Positions 43,301-55,390 of a stretch of 64,000 nucleotides of DNA are shown piece after piece. The notes beneath the pieces are model-generated. The model ran no database searches, was not told the origin of the DNA, and saw nothing but the letters and a program-made list of their open reading frames with translations. The translations under genes were made by a program, and so were the position numbers. Source of the DNA: Rallus limicola (lineage: Eukaryota > Chordata > Aves > Gruiformes > Rallidae); the NCBI GenBank assembly GCA_022605955.1, contig JAKCOZ010000106.1, forward strand, positions 584,501 to 648,500, written 5' to 3'. Positions within the stretch are counted from its first letter, which is position 1; the number at the start of each line of letters is the position of its first letter.

Positions 43301-46300
43301 GTTTCAGTTAGGGTTAGGGTTAGGTTAGGATTAGGGTGAGCGTTAGGGTTAGTGTTAGTGGTCAGTTAGGGTTAGAGTTAGGGTTATGGTTAGGGTTATG
43401 GTTCAGTTAGGGTTAGGGTTAGGGTTAGTGTTCAGTTAGGGTTAGGGTTAGGGTTAGTGTTAGGGTTCAGTTAGGGTTAGGGTTAGCGTTAGGGTTCAGT
43501 TGGGGTTCAGTTAGGGTTAGGGTTAGGGTTAGGGTTCAGTTAGGTTTAGGGTTAGGGGTTACGGTTAGGGTTATGGTTAGGGTTAGGGTTCAGTTAGGGT
43601 TAGAGTTAGGGTTAGGGTTAGGGTATAGTTAGGTTTAGGGTTACGGTTAGGGTTAGGGTTAGGGTTAGGGTTCGGGTTCAGTTAGGGTTAGTGTTAGGGT
43701 TAGTGTTAGGGTTAGGGATAGGTTTAGGGTTCAGTTAGGGTTAAGGTTAGGGTTAGGGTTAGGGTTAGAGTTAAGTTAGGGTTAGGGTTAGGATTAGGGT
43801 AAGGGTTAGGTTTAGGGTAAGGGTTCAGTTAGGGTTAGGGTTAGGGTTATGGTTAGGTTTAGGGTTAGAGATCAGTTAGGGTTAGGGTTAGGGTTAGGGT
43901 TAGTGTTAGAGTTCAGTTAGGATTAGGTTTAGGGTTAGGGTTAGAGTTCAGTTAGGGTTAGAATTAGGGTTAGGGTTATGGTTTGGTTTAGGGTTAGGGT
44001 TAGACTTCAGATAGGGTTAGAATTAGGGTTTGGGTTAGAGTTCAGTTAGGGTAAGGGTTAGGGTTTGGTTTAGGGTTAGGGTTAGGTTTAGAGTTCAGAT
44101 AGGGTTAGAATTAGGGTTTGGGTTAGGGTTAGGTTTAGGGTTCAGTTAGATTTAGGGTTAGGGTTCACTTAGGGTTAGGGTTAGAGTTCAGTTAGGGTTA
44201 GGGTTAGGGTTAGAGTTAAGTTAGGGTTAGAGTTAGGGTAAGGGTTAGGGTTAGGGTTAGGTTTCAGTTAGGGTTAGGGTTAGGTTAGGATTAGGGTGAG
44301 CGTTAGGGTTAGTGTTAGTGGTCAGTTAGGGTTAGAGTTAGGGTTATGGTTAGGGTTATGGTTCAGTTAGGGTTAGGGTTAGGGTTAGTGTTCAGTTAGG
44401 GTTAGGGTTAGGGTTAGTGTTAGGGTTCAGTTAGGGTTAGGGTTAGCGTTAGGGTTCAGTTGGGGTTCAGTTAGGGTTAGGGTTAGGGTTAGGGTTCAGT
44501 TAGGTTTAGGGTTAGGGGTTACGGTTAGGGTTATGGTTAGGGTTAGGGTTCAGTTAGGGTTAGAGTTAGGGTTAGGGTTAGGGTATAGTTAGGTTTAGGG
44601 TTACGGTTAGGGTTAGGGTTAGGGTTAGGGTTCGGGTTCAGTTAGGGTTAGTGTTAGGGTTAGTGTTAGGGTTAGGGATAGGTTTAGGGTTCAGTTAGGG
44701 TTAAGGTTAGGGTTAGGGTTAGAGTTAAGTTAGGGTTAGGGTTAGGATTAGGGTAAGGGTTAGGTTTAGGGTAAGGGTTCAGTTAGGGTTAGGGTTAGGG
44801 TTATGGTTAGGTTTAGGGTTAGAGATCAGTTAGGGTTAGGGTTAGCGTTAGGGTTAGAGTTAAGTTAGGGTTAGAGTTAGGGTAAGGGTTAGGGTTAGGG
44901 TTAGGGTTCAGTTAGGATTAGGGTGAGGGTTAGAGTTAGTGTTCAGTTAGGGTTAGGGTTAAGGTTAGGATTAGGGTTCAGTTAGGGTTAGGGTTAGGCT
45001 TCGGGTATTGGTAAGGTTTAGGGTTCAGTTAGGGTTAGGTTTAGGGTTAGGGTTAGTGTTAGAGTTCAGTTAGGATTAGGGTTAGGGTTAGAGTTCAGTT
45101 AGGTTTAGAGTTAGGGTTAGGGTTAGGGTTAGGGTTTGGTTTAGGGTTAGGGTTAGAGTTCACTTAGGGTTAGAATTAGGGTTTGGGTTAGGGTTAGGTT
45201 TAGGGTTCAGTTAGGTTTAGGGTTAGGGTTAGGGTTCACTTAGGGTTAGGGTTAGGGTTTGGGTTAGGGTTCAGGTAGTGTTAGAGTTAGGGTTAAGGAT
45301 AGAGTTATTTTTAGGCTTAGCTCTAGGGTTCAGTTAGGGTTAGGGTTAGGGTCAGGGTTAGGGTTAGGGTTCAGTTAGGGTTAGGGTTAGGGTTAGGATT
45401 AAATTAGGGTTAGGGTTAGGGTTAGGGTTCAGTTAGGGTTAGGGTTTAGGGTTAGGGTTATGGTTAGGGCTAGGGTTCAGTAAGGGTTTAGGGTTACGGT
45501 TAGGGTTAGGGTTAGGGTTAGGGTTCGGGTTCAGTTAGGGTTAGTGTTAGGGTTAGTGTTAGGGTTAGGGTTAGGGATAGGTTTAGGGTTCAGTTAGGGT
45601 TAAGGTTAGGGTTAGGGTTAGGGTTAGAGTTAAGTTAGGGTTAGGGTTAGGGTAAGGGTTAGGTTTAGGGTAAGGGTTCAGTTAGGGTTAGGGTTTAGGG
45701 TTAGGGTTATGGTTAGGGTTAGGGTTCAGTAAGGGTTTAGGGTTACGGTTAGGGTTAGGGTTAGGGTTAGGGTTCGGGTTCAGTTAGGGTTAGTGTTAGG
45801 GTTAGTGTTAGGTTTAGGGTTAGGGATAGGTTTAGGGTTCAGTTAGGGTTAAGGTTAGGGTTAGGGTTAGGGTTAGAGTTAAGTTAGGGTTAGGGTTAGG
45901 GTAAGGGTTAGGTTTAGGGTAAGGGTTCAGTTAGGGTTAGGGTTAGGGTTATGGTTAGGTTTAGGGTTAGAGATCAGTTAGGGTTAGGGTTAGCGTTAGG
46001 GTTAGAGTTAAGTTAGGCTTAGAGTTAGGGTTAGGGTTCAGTTAGGGTTAGGGTTAGGTTAGGATTAGGGTGAGGGTTAGGGTTAGTGTTCAGTTAGGGT
46101 TAGGGTTAAGGTTAGGATTAGGGTTCAGTTAGGGTTAGGGTTAGGCTTCGGGTATTGGTAAGGTTTAGGGTTCAGTTAGGGTTAGGTTTAGGGTTAGGGT
46201 TAGTGTTAGAGTTCAGTTAGGATTAGGGTTAGGGTTAGAGTTCAGTTAGGTTTAGAGTTAGGGTTAGGGTTAGGGTTAGGGTTAGGGTTTGGTTTAGGGT

Positions 46301-49300
46301 TAGGGTTAGAGTTCACTTAGGGTTAGAATTAGGGTTTGGGTTAGGGTTAGGTTTAGGGTTCAGTTAGGTTTAGGGTTAGGGTTAGGGTTCACTTAGGGTT
46401 AGGGTTAGGGTTTGGGTTAGGGTTCAGGTAGTGTTAGGGTTAGGGTTAAGGATAGAGTTATTGTTAGGCTTAGCTCTAGGGTTCAGTTAGGGTTAGGGTT
46501 AGGGTCAGGGTTAGGGTTAGGGTTCAGTTAGGGTTAGGGTTAGGATTAAATTAGGGTTAGGGTTAGGGTTAGGGTTCAGTTAGGGTTAGGGTTCAGATAG
46601 GGTTAGGGTTAGGGTTAGGGTTCAGTTAGGGTTGGGGTTAGGGTTAGGGTTCAGTTAGGGATACAGTTAGGGTTAGTGTTAGGGTAAGGTTTAGGGTTCA
46701 GTTAAAGTTAAGGTTAGAGTTAGGGTTAGTGTTAGGGTTAGATTTAGGGTTCAGTTAGCGTTAGGGTTATGTTTAAGGTTAGGGTTGGGGTTAGGTTTAG
46801 GGTTAGAGTTCAGTTAGGGTTAGGGTTAGGATTAGGGTTAGGGTTAGGGTTAAGGTTAGGATTAGGGTTCAGTTAGGATTAGGGTTAGGGTTAGGCTTCG
46901 GGTATGGGTTAGGGTTCAGTTATGGTCAGGGTTAGGGTTAGGGTTAGTGTTAGGGTTATGGTTAGCGTAAGGTTTAGGGTTCAGCTAGGGTTAGGTTTAG
47001 GGTTACGGTTAGGGTTAGGGTTAGGGTTAGAGTTCAGTTAGGATTATGGTTAGGGTTAGAGTTCAGTTAGGGTCAGAGTTAGGGTTGGGGTTAGGATTAG
47101 AGTTTGGGTTAGGGTTCAGTAAGGGTTAGGGTTAGGGATAGAGTTATGTTTAGGCTTAGCTTTAGGGTTCAGTTAGGGTTAGGGTTAGGAGTTAGGGTTA
47201 GGGTTATTGTTAGGGATAGGATTCAGTTAGGGTTAGGGTTAGGGTTAGGGTTAGTGTTAGAGTTCAGTTAGGATTAGGTTTAGGGTTAGGGTTAGAGTTC
47301 AGTTAGGGTTAGAATTAGGGTTAGGGTTATGGTTTGGTTTAGGGTTAGGGTTAGAGTTCAGATAGGGTTAGAATTAGGGTTTGGGTTAGAGTTCAGTTAG
47401 GGTAAGGGTTAGGGTTTGGTTTAGGGTTAGGGTTAGGTTTAGAGTTCAGATAGGGTTAGAATTAGGGTTTGGGTTAGGGTTAGGTTTATGGTTCAGTTAG
47501 ATTTAGGGTTAGGGTTCACTTAGGGTTAGGGTTAGAGTTCAGTTTGGGTTAGGGTTAGGGTTAGAGTTAAGTTAGGGTTAGAGTTAGGGTAAGGGTTAGG
47601 GTTAGGGTTAGGTTTCAGTTAGGGTTAGGGTTAGGTTAGGATTAGGGTTCAGTTAGGGTTAGTGTTAGTGGTCAGTTAGGGTTAGAGTTAGGGTTATGGT
47701 TAGGGTTATGGTTCAGTTAGGGTTAGGGTTAGGGTTAGTGTTCAGTTAGGGTTAGGGTTAGGGTTAGTGTTAGGGTTCAGTTAGGGTTAGGGTTAGCGTT
47801 AGGGTTCAGTTGGGGTTCAGTTAGGGTTAGGGTTAGGGTTAGGGTTCAGTTAGGTTTAGGGTTAGGGGTTACGGTTAGGGTTATGGTTAGGGTTAGGGTT
47901 CAGTTAGGGTTAGAGTTAGGGTTAGGGTTAGAGTATAGTTAGGTTTAGGGTTACGGTTAGGGTTAGGGTTAGGGTTAGGGTTCGGGTTCAGTTAGGGTTA
48001 GTGTTAGGGTTAGTGTTAGGGTTAGGGATAGGTTTAGGGTTCAGTTAGGGTTAAGGTTAGGGTTAGGGTTAGGGTTAGAGTTAAGTTAGGGTTAGGGTTA
48101 GGATTAGGGTAAGGGTTAGGTTTAGGGTAAGGGTTCAGTTAGGGTTAGGGTTAGGGTTATGGTTAGGTTTAGGGTTAGAGATCAGTTAGGGTTAGGGTTA
48201 GCGTTAGGGTTAGAGTTAGTTAGGCTTAGAGTTAGGGTTAGGGTTCAGTTAGGGTTAGGGTTAGGTTAGGATTAGGGTGAGGGTTAGGGTTAGTGTTCAG
48301 TTAGGGTTAGGGTTAAGGTTAGGATTAGGGTTCAGTTAGGGTTAGGGTTAGGCTTCGGGTATTGGTAAGGTTTAGGGTTCAGTTAGGGTTAGGTTTAGGG
48401 TTAGGGTTAGTGTTAGAGTTCAGTTAGGATTAGGGTTAGGGTTAGAGTTCAGTTAGGTTTAGAGTTAGGGTTAGGGTTAGGGTTAGGGTTTGGTTTAGGG
48501 TTAGGGTTAGAGTTCACTTAGGGTTAGAATTAGGGTTTGGGTTAGGGTTAGGTTTAGGGTTCAGTTAGGTTTAGGGTTAGGGTTAGGGTTCACTTAGGGT
48601 TAGGGTTAGGGTTTGGGTTAGGGTTCAGGTAGTGTTAGGGTTAGGGTTAAGGATAGAGTTATTTTTAGGCTTAGCTCTAGGGTTCAGTTAGGGTTAGGGT
48701 TAGGGTCAGGGTTAGGGTTAGGGTTCAGTTAGGGTTAGGGTTAGGGTTAGGATTAAATTAGGGTTAGGGTTAGGGTTAGGGTTCAGTTAGGGTTAGGGTT
48801 TAGGGTTAGGGTTATGGTTAGGGTTAGGGTTCAGTAAGGGTTTAGGGTTACGGTTAGGGTTAGGGTTAGGGTTAGGGTTAGGGTTCGGGTTCAGTTAGGG
48901 TTAGTGTTAGGGTTAGTGTTAGGGTTAGGGTTAGGGATAGGTTTAGGGTTCAGTTAGGGTTAAGGTTAGGGTTAGGGTTAGGGTTAGAGTTAAGTTAGGG
49001 TTAGGGTTAGGGCAAGGGTTAGGTTTAGGGTAAGGGTTCAGTTAGGGTTAGGGTTAGGGTTATGGTTAGGTTTAGGGTTAGAGATCAGTTAGGGTTAGTG
49101 TTAGCGTTAGGGTTAGAGTTAAGTTAGGCTTAGAGTTAGGGTTAGGGTTCAGTTAGGGTTAGGGTTAGGTTAGGATTAGGGTGAGGGTTAGGGTTAGTGT
49201 TCAGTTAGGGTTAGGGTTAAGGTTAGGATTAGGGTTCAGTTAGGGTTAGGGTTAGGCTTCGGGTATTGGTAAGGTTTAGGGTTCAGTTAGGGTTAGGTTT

Positions 49301-51290
49301 AGGGTTAGGGTTAGTGTTAGAGTTCAGTTAGGATTAGGGTTAGGGTTAGAGTTCAGTTAGGTTTAGAGTTAGGGTTAGGGTTAGGGTTAGGGTTTGGTTT
49401 AGGGTTAGGGTTAGAGTTCACTTAGGGTTAGAATTAGGGTTTGGGTTAGGGTTAGGTTTAGGGTTCAGTTAGGTTTAGGGTTAGGGTTAGGGTTCACTTA
49501 GGGTTAGGGTTAGGGTTTGGGTTAGGGTTCAGGTAGTGTTAGGGTTAGGGTTAAGGATAGAGTTATTGTTAGGCTTAGCTCTAGGGTTCAGTTAGGGTTA
49601 GGGTTAGGGTCAGGGTTAGGGTTAGGGTTCAGTTAGGGTTAGGGTTAGGATTAAATTAGGGTTAGGGTTAGGGTTAGGGTTCAGTTAGGGTTAGGGTTCA
49701 GTAAGGGTAAGGTTTAGGGTTAGGGTTAGGGTTAGGTTTCAGTTAGGGTTAGGGTTAGGTTAGGATTAGGGTGAGCGTTAGGGTTAGTGTTAGTGGTCCG
49801 TTAGGGTTAGAGTTAGGGTTATGGTTAGGGTTATGGTTCAGTTAGGGTTAGGGTTAGGGTTAGTGTTCAGTTAGGGTTAGGGTTAGGGTTAGTGTTAGGG
49901 TTCAGTTAGGGATAGGGTTAGCGTTAGGGTTCAGTTAGGGTTAGGGTTAGGGTTCAGTTAGGTTTAGGGTTAGGGTTAGGGTTATGGTTAGGGTTCAGTT
50001 AGGGTTAGAGTTAGGGTTAGTGTTAGGGTTAGGGTTAGGGTTCAGTTAGGGTTAGGGTTAGGGTTACGGTTAGGGTTAGGGTTATGGTTAGGGTTAGGGT
50101 TCGGGTTCAGGTTCAGTTAGGATTAGTGTTAGGGTTAGTGTTAGGGTTAGGGTTAGGGATAGGTTTAGGGTTCAGTTAGGGTTAAGGTTAGGGTTAGGGT
50201 TAGAGTTAAGTTAGGGTTAGGGTTAGGATTAGGGTAAGGGTTAGGTTTAGGGCAAGGGTTCAGTTAGGGTTAGGGTTAGGGTTATGGTTAGGTTTAGGGT
50301 TAGAGATCAGTTAGGGTTAGGGTTAGCGTTAGGGTTAGAGTTAAGTTAGGCTTAGAGTTAGGGTTAGGGTTCAGTTAGGGTTAGGTTAGGATTAGGGTGA
50401 GGGTTAGGGTTAGTGTTCAGTTAGGGTTAGGGTTAAGGTTAGGATTAGGGTTCAGTTAGGGTTAGGGTTAGGCTTCGGGTATTGGTAAGGTTTAGGGTTC
50501 AGTTAGGGTTAGGTTTAGGGTTAGGGTTAGTGTTAGAGTTCAGTTAGGATTAGGGTTAGGGTTAGGGTTAGAGTTCAGTTAGGTTTAGAGTTAGGGTTAG
50601 GGTTAGGGTTTGGTTTAGGGTTAGGGTTAGAGTTCACTTAGGGTTAGAATTAGGGTTTGGGTTAGGGTTAGGTTTAGGGTTCAGTTAGGTTTAAGGTTAG
50701 GGTTAGGGTTCACTTATGGTTAGGGTTTGGGTTAGGGTTCAGGTAGTGTTAGGGTTAGGTTTAAGGATAGAGTTAGTTTTAGGCTTAGCTCTAGGGTTCA
50801 GTTAGGGTTAGGGTTAGGGTCAGGGTTAGGGTTAGGGTTCAGTTAGGGTTAGGGTTAGGGTTAGGGTTAGGATTAAATTAGGGTTAGGGTTAGGGTTCAG
50901 TTAGGGTTAGGGTTTAGGGTTAGGGTTATGGTTAGGGTCAGGGTTCAGTAAGGGTTAGGGTTAGGGTTAGGTTTAGGGTTAGGGTTAGGGTTAGGGTTAG
51001 GTTTAGGGTTCAGTTATGTTTAGGGTTAGCGTTAGTGTAAGGGTTAGGGTTAGGGTTCACTTAGGGTTAGGGTTAGGGTTATGGTAAGGTTTCAGTTAGT
51101 GTTAGGTTTCGGGTTAGGGTTAGGGTTAGAGTTCAGTTAGGGTTAGTGTTAGGATTAGGGTAAGGGTTAGGGTTAGGGTTAGTGTTCAGTTAGTTTTAGG
51201 GTTAGGGTTATGGTTAGGGTTAGGGTTCAGTAAGGGTTAGGTTTAGGGTTAGGGTTAGGGTTCAGTTATGTTTAGGGTTAGGGTTAGTGT

Positions 51291-51654
51291 TGCGACGGAG
51301 GGAAGACTCGGACACTCGATGCGAGTAATCAGCAAGCTCCGTTTATTGAATAGTACAGTTGTCTTTTATAATAGTTCTAATTAGCTCATTACATATTGCA
51401 AATGCCAAGCTCACTATTGGTTATTATTTTTAAGGTCAGTCCTGCCCTTAGTTCTTCATCAGTGGTCAGCTACATCCCCCTTTTCTCATGTCTGAATCAG
51501 AGAGGCATCCGGTTCTTTGCAACTCAGGTATCCAAGAATAGCACGTCCAGTTCATATCAGCAACTAGACTAGCTGTGGCCGGTGCCTCCCAAATTCCAGC
51601 TCAGACAGCTGGCCCGTGTCTGTGTGGCCTCTGTTAGCTAGCCATTCCTCCACA
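51291..51654 (-). repeat. 3' LTR of the class II element at the array's right edge
   Basis: 364 bp, TGTGGAGGAATGG to CGTCGCA on the minus strand; AATAAA signal (plus strand tttattga near 51342). A polypurine tract lies directly upstream in element orientation (plus strand attcccccgtttttaa, 51655-51670). Length and start resemble the outer provirus LTR at 10 kb, and both carry an env that runs into U3, so the families are related. Base 51290 is the last of the telomere-like array. Confidence 0.88.
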
Positions 51655-52970
51655 ATTCCCCCGTTTTTAATTTGTAGGAGAAAAGCCTGGTTAACCATTT
51701 TCAGAAAAAGGGCTTTGAGACAAGAAAATACACACCCTAAACAAAGCAATACTATTACAACTACGGTTAAAATCAACAACCCTGTTTGAAAAATGCCTTT
51801 AAGCCAATCACTCTATCCCATCCAATTCCCCAAAGCCTCCAAGCCAAAAAACCCCCAGTATCTTGTGTGATCTGTTCAGAGTGTTGCATCGGGTCCTGAA
51901 TCTCCTTGTGGATGGATCTGGAGCGGTCATTCAAATCCATGCAGCACAGCCCGTCAAAATCCTCACAACCATGCCCATGGGCCGGCAATAAGAAGTCTGT
52001 GGCGGCCCTATTCTGGAGAACGGCATGTTGTCCTGTAGACAGATCTTACACCAATTCCGGTAAGACCCGGCCTGTGACGTTGGCTTGTTTGGTCACCCAG
52101 CATGCCAGGTTTCCTAGATTTTTATGAGCCCGTGCTGCAGCAACACTTGGTGAGAAAAATGATACAGCTGTAATTTCCCATTTACCCCAAAGGTTAACTG
52201 AGTCATGACAGTTTGACTCTAAGGTGGTAGTAAGGTCCCTTCTGAAATGGTATCTGTGAGTCGAATTAGGATGGTGAGGCGGTGCACCTAAACTGAGCTG
52301 ACCTATGGTACAGGGCCCTCCGAGAGGGTTTGTGGGAATCCCTGTCCAGGCACGATTGCCACAAATTAAGAAGAATCCTTTGGGTAGGTGCCTGGGTACC
52401 ATGGTGCCAGAGGCCGGCCTGTCCTTAGTACGGGATATGTCCCGACACCACGTTTTTTCCCAACGGGTAGAATCACCTGTTGGAGTAATGATCGTGGGGT
52501 TTGACTTATCAACTCTGCGTCCTTCCTTAGCCTCACCTGACCAACCCCTCCTTCCAATATAAACACAACAGCTAGCATTGAGAGAGTTTGTGATACCAAT
52601 TTCTTGCGGTTCAGGGCCTACAGGGAGCTTGTCATCCCACTTATCATCATCAAGATTATTCCACCTAAAAAGAACTAGTTACATTATATTGTTTGCACAA
52701 AGCTGCAAGAGACTGGTTAAACATAGGAAAAGCAGCGTTGCTTAAAGGTACTCCCACAAGGCATGTAGTGAATGGTGACCTAGGTGTTGCTAAGCTTGCA
52801 CAAGAGCTAGTTGTGTTGAGTGAGCGGGCCAAAGAAACCCAGACCTTTTCTCGAGGGTCAGTAAGACGGGATACTGATGCTCCAGCCTTAACCATTACCA
52901 CATAAAGGATGCAAAGTCGCACGCGAGAGATTTTCATGATTGCAGCTTCCATCCAGACCACCCTGCGCAC
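51564..52970 (-). pseudogene. Class II env, alpharetrovirus-like (broken)
   Basis: From 52970: a hydrophobic signal-like leader (RLCILYVVMVKAG), surface-subunit pieces (FTTCLVGVPL), then GFFLICGNRAWTGIP (about 52380-52335), a degraded cleavage site where a basic furin motif is expected (RYHFRRD), a fusion/heptad region, CX6CC in CEDFDGLCC (about 51970-51940), and an anchor with a short tail (VVVIVLLCLGCVFSCL). At least three frame changes or stops occur (near 52660, 52400 and 52050). The last frame enters U3 by about 30 codons and stops at 51564. Related to the env of the outer provirus at 16.7-17.7 kb. Confidence 0.85.
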
Positions 52971-53526
52971 TTTGCCTTAATTTGTTCCCCGTCCTCTTCT
53001 TTAATACTCCAAATTACAGGTGCTGAACACCTTTGGTTATACTCTAACTTCGAGGCTGACAGCTCTTGAGCCCGTTGATGAACCAACTGTACGGGCCCAG
53101 TCACCTCGACTGGTCTAAGGTAGCTTTGGCTGCCCCTCAGGTTGTGCTCAGTGGTTAACAGAAGTTCAACTATACTTATTTCTTTTAGTAGATAATAGTC
53201 ACACCTGCTAATTTGCTACACACACTGTCTACACCAAAGTGATTAATTAGTAACTGTAACAAGTTTTGATAAGCACATCTTAGAGCTACACATTGTTAGC
53301 CTACCTTTGATGTCTAAAAGTTATCTGCACACCTGCACTGGTTTTTGACTCTCTCATTATGGATAGTACATGATCTGTTCACTTACTTCCAAATAGCTTC
53401 TCTCAGCTCTTTGCTGTAAGGCAGCCTGTCCACCTGCCTTCGAGGCCACTGTGTTTTGAGAATGTGATTACCAAATACCTCTCAGCATGAGTAATTGTCC
53501 TGTTGCATGGGAATTCAGGGATACTG
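52971..53526. other. No gene recognised between two env remnants
   Basis: AT-rich sequence with stops in every frame. It probably marks the junction between the older pol-env remnant on the right and the younger env-LTR remnant on the left. No LTR edge or target duplication was found. Confidence 0.35.
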
Positions 53527-54061
53527 TCAGGACCTATGTCCTTGTGAGGAGAGCCGGACAGCTAGCAAGCCTGCTGTCCTCCCAGACAATTTTTCCTTTT
53601 TACTATCTGCTTGTAAGAGGTCTCTGCAAGGGCCCTTTGCAGAAAGCTCAGCAAGCATGGCCGTAAATGTAAGACAAGTGCCATAATTACCATATTCAAT
53701 AATCCAAATTGAATAATCCAAATTTGACCATTGACAACATCCATCCTGAAATGCCCACTCCTGAAACCAACTGTCCAATCTAGAGAATTGATTTTTTCAA
53801 GTTTTGAGCTTGTTCTCTTAATTTCTGAATGCTGAGTGGTCAGACAGATTCCTGCAGCACGTATCATGAGACAGCAGCAAAACTCAAGTGCTGCACAAAT
53901 CTGTGGCTAAGTACTTCACTACCTTTGCTATTGTATTTGTTTGCTTTGCCAATCAGGAGTGTCAGGAGTGCAGGTAACATCAGCCTCACATTGATGTGTA
54001 GGCATCCATTGTAGTCTATGATCTTAGGCTGTGCAGAAATCATCATTTCCCTACTTTTCAT
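53527..54061 (-). pseudogene. Possible second env transmembrane remnant
   Basis: Frames at 54061-53864 and 53867-53562 (minus) contain a heptad-like stretch (IKRTSSKLEKINSLDW) and a hydrophobic segment (QFGLLNMVIMALVLHLRP) arranged as in a retroviral transmembrane subunit, with a Cys pair nearby. It lies just downstream of integrase in the older class II remnant, where env would lie. Resemblance is weak and the frame is broken, so chance cannot be excluded. Confidence 0.4.
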
Positions 54062-54179
54062 TTACCACAAACACATGAATGTTTCAAAGACTGTTGGATG
54101 GTTCAAAATGTCCCACAGCAAAATTCATAGTCCATCGTGGCTGCAGTTAGAACACTTGACTTAGTTGCTGAGATCAGGA

Positions 54180-54600
54180 TCCCATCCTGGTTCATGCAGG
54201 CTCAATTTCTTCTGGATCCACGGCTTTATCCACTTGGTTCCCGTATCTGTAATGACATAGGCAGATCTCCTTCCCCAAGTTAGTACCTGCAACTTCATTT
54301 CTTATGAACACCTTTTATTATTCTTCTTGTTCCCTTTCAAACCTCCTTTTAGCCCTACTGCATGTCCATAATTGAAAAAGCAATCAGTTGGTCAGTTGGA
54401 GAGATCTCCTCCTCTCCCCCGTTTTTATTTTGTAGAGCAAACGCTTGAGAGTTTGATTCATATGTTCCACTACAGCCTGACCTGCAGGCAAATGTGGTGT
54501 CCCTGTAACATAGGTAACGTTCCATAACTGAAAAAGAAAAGGCTTGTATTGCTTGTGCTGTATGTTCTGGGCTGTCATTGTCAGTTTTGACTACACAGGG
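54180..54600 (-). pseudogene. Class II integrase fragment
   Basis: Contains the catalytic KTDN segment (about 54590), then a frame with LWNVTYVTGTPHLPAGQAVV followed by EHMNQTLKRLL (54578-54384), equivalent to the outer provirus GIPHSPTGQSLIERSHQSLKN region, so the Glu is retained in VVEHMN. A C-terminal piece in another frame reads WGRRSAYVITDTGTKW. Broken and truncated. The N-terminal half and first Asp are missing. Confidence 0.75.
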
Positions 54601-54879
54601 TACTCAAGTGCTGCTACAGCAGAGCACACCTGGCACTGAATGTTCACTAGATTTCTTGGTTTGTGCAGCAGCAGTACAAACCCTTTAAATTCAGCAACCA
54701 ACAAGTGCTATTGTCGTGGAAGTATCTTAACAATGTGTTAAAAAAAATTCTTACGACTTCTGAGCTTGTGCAACACAGCAGCTCATGTCGTTGCTACCAG
54801 CCCATCTGCTCTCTGATTTCTCCCTGCTAGACCTTGAGTCAGCCAGTTGGTTCAGTGTGGCTGCAAATATAGGTAATAA

Positions 54880-55330
54880 AAATACTGATGCATGATACCA
54901 TGCAATGAGCAAAGCCAGTTAATATCTGTAAGCAACTTTTGTGCATTAGTTACCAATCTGTCAGTCCAAATATTTCCATACTGGTGTCTTCTGAATTTTC
55001 TACAGACCAATCTGTAACGCCTTGCCTCCCAAATACACTGTTAAGTCACGAATCAAACTTTCAAGGTTCAAGTTTTTCCCCAGAATCAAGATATCAACCA
55101 TGCAATGATAAAAGATTAAACGAGGATTGCATTTTCCGTACTGGAACAAGTGTCGAAGCCACATAAATTTGGCACAGAGTTGGTAAGTTTTTTATGCTTT
55201 GAGGGAGCGCACCCAGTGATACCTTTTTCCTGGGTTAATTTTGTTGATAGTCTGAAAAGCAATTTTTGCTCCCGTATGAAATTTTGTACACTGATCAACC
55301 CAGATGGACATTTCTATTGTGCAGGTTACA
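54880..55330 (-). pseudogene. Class II RT fragment
   Basis: In mixed frames on the minus strand: SIWVDQ (about 55305-55285), GKRYHWVRSLKA, TYQLCAKFM, then FYHCMVDIL at about 55110-55090, equivalent to the YMDD box with Val in place of the first Asp, and VWKYLDWQI. It matches the order of the RT in the outer provirus (PIWVDQ, then RRFHWIVLPQ, ICQWYI, YHYMDDIL, WKYLGWLI), but the stretch from the first catalytic Asp is shortened. Dead. Confidence 0.75.
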
Positions 55331-55390
55331 TGTTTAAAGTAAGCTGCCCACTGTCAATGGTCGCTATCAGAAATCCTTTTCCTTAGTAAC

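Larger units (their letters stand above)
21847..51290 (+). repeat. ~29.4-kb interstitial array of variant telomere repeats
   Basis: Continuous degenerate TTAGGG on the plus strand with no other sequence inside. Pure runs rarely exceed five or six units. They are broken by variants (TTAGAG, TTAGTG, TTATGG, TTACGG, TTAAGG, TTAGCG, TTTGGG, TTTAGGG) and by a recurring 5-nt block TTCAG placed every ~30-60 nt (GGGTTCAGTTAGGG). From about 26.2 kb the array is organised in higher-order repeats of ~2204 and ~898 bp. There are almost no ATGs and TAG/TAA stops are frequent, so no genes. The G-rich strand points right, as at a right-hand chromosome end, yet 12.7 kb of other sequence follows. Both ends coincide with LTR edges. 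Confidence 0.97.
51291..55390 (-). mobile_element. Class II ERV remnants (3' LTR, env, pol pieces)
   Basis: Minus-strand retroviral remnants in the order RT (about 55330-54880), integrase (about 54600-54180), an env transmembrane-like piece (about 54061-53527), a separate env (52970-51564) and a 3' LTR (51291-51654). The presence of two env-like parts suggests two elements, an older pol-env remnant and a younger env-LTR remnant, abutting near 53.0-53.5 kb. No 5' LTR or primer site was found. The LTR's outer edge coincides with the end of the telomere-like array. Confidence 0.8.

Noticed and set aside
21847..51290. A terminal telomere at the end of a chromosome
   Set aside because: Repeats are degenerate throughout, organised in long units and followed by 12.7 kb of other sequence.
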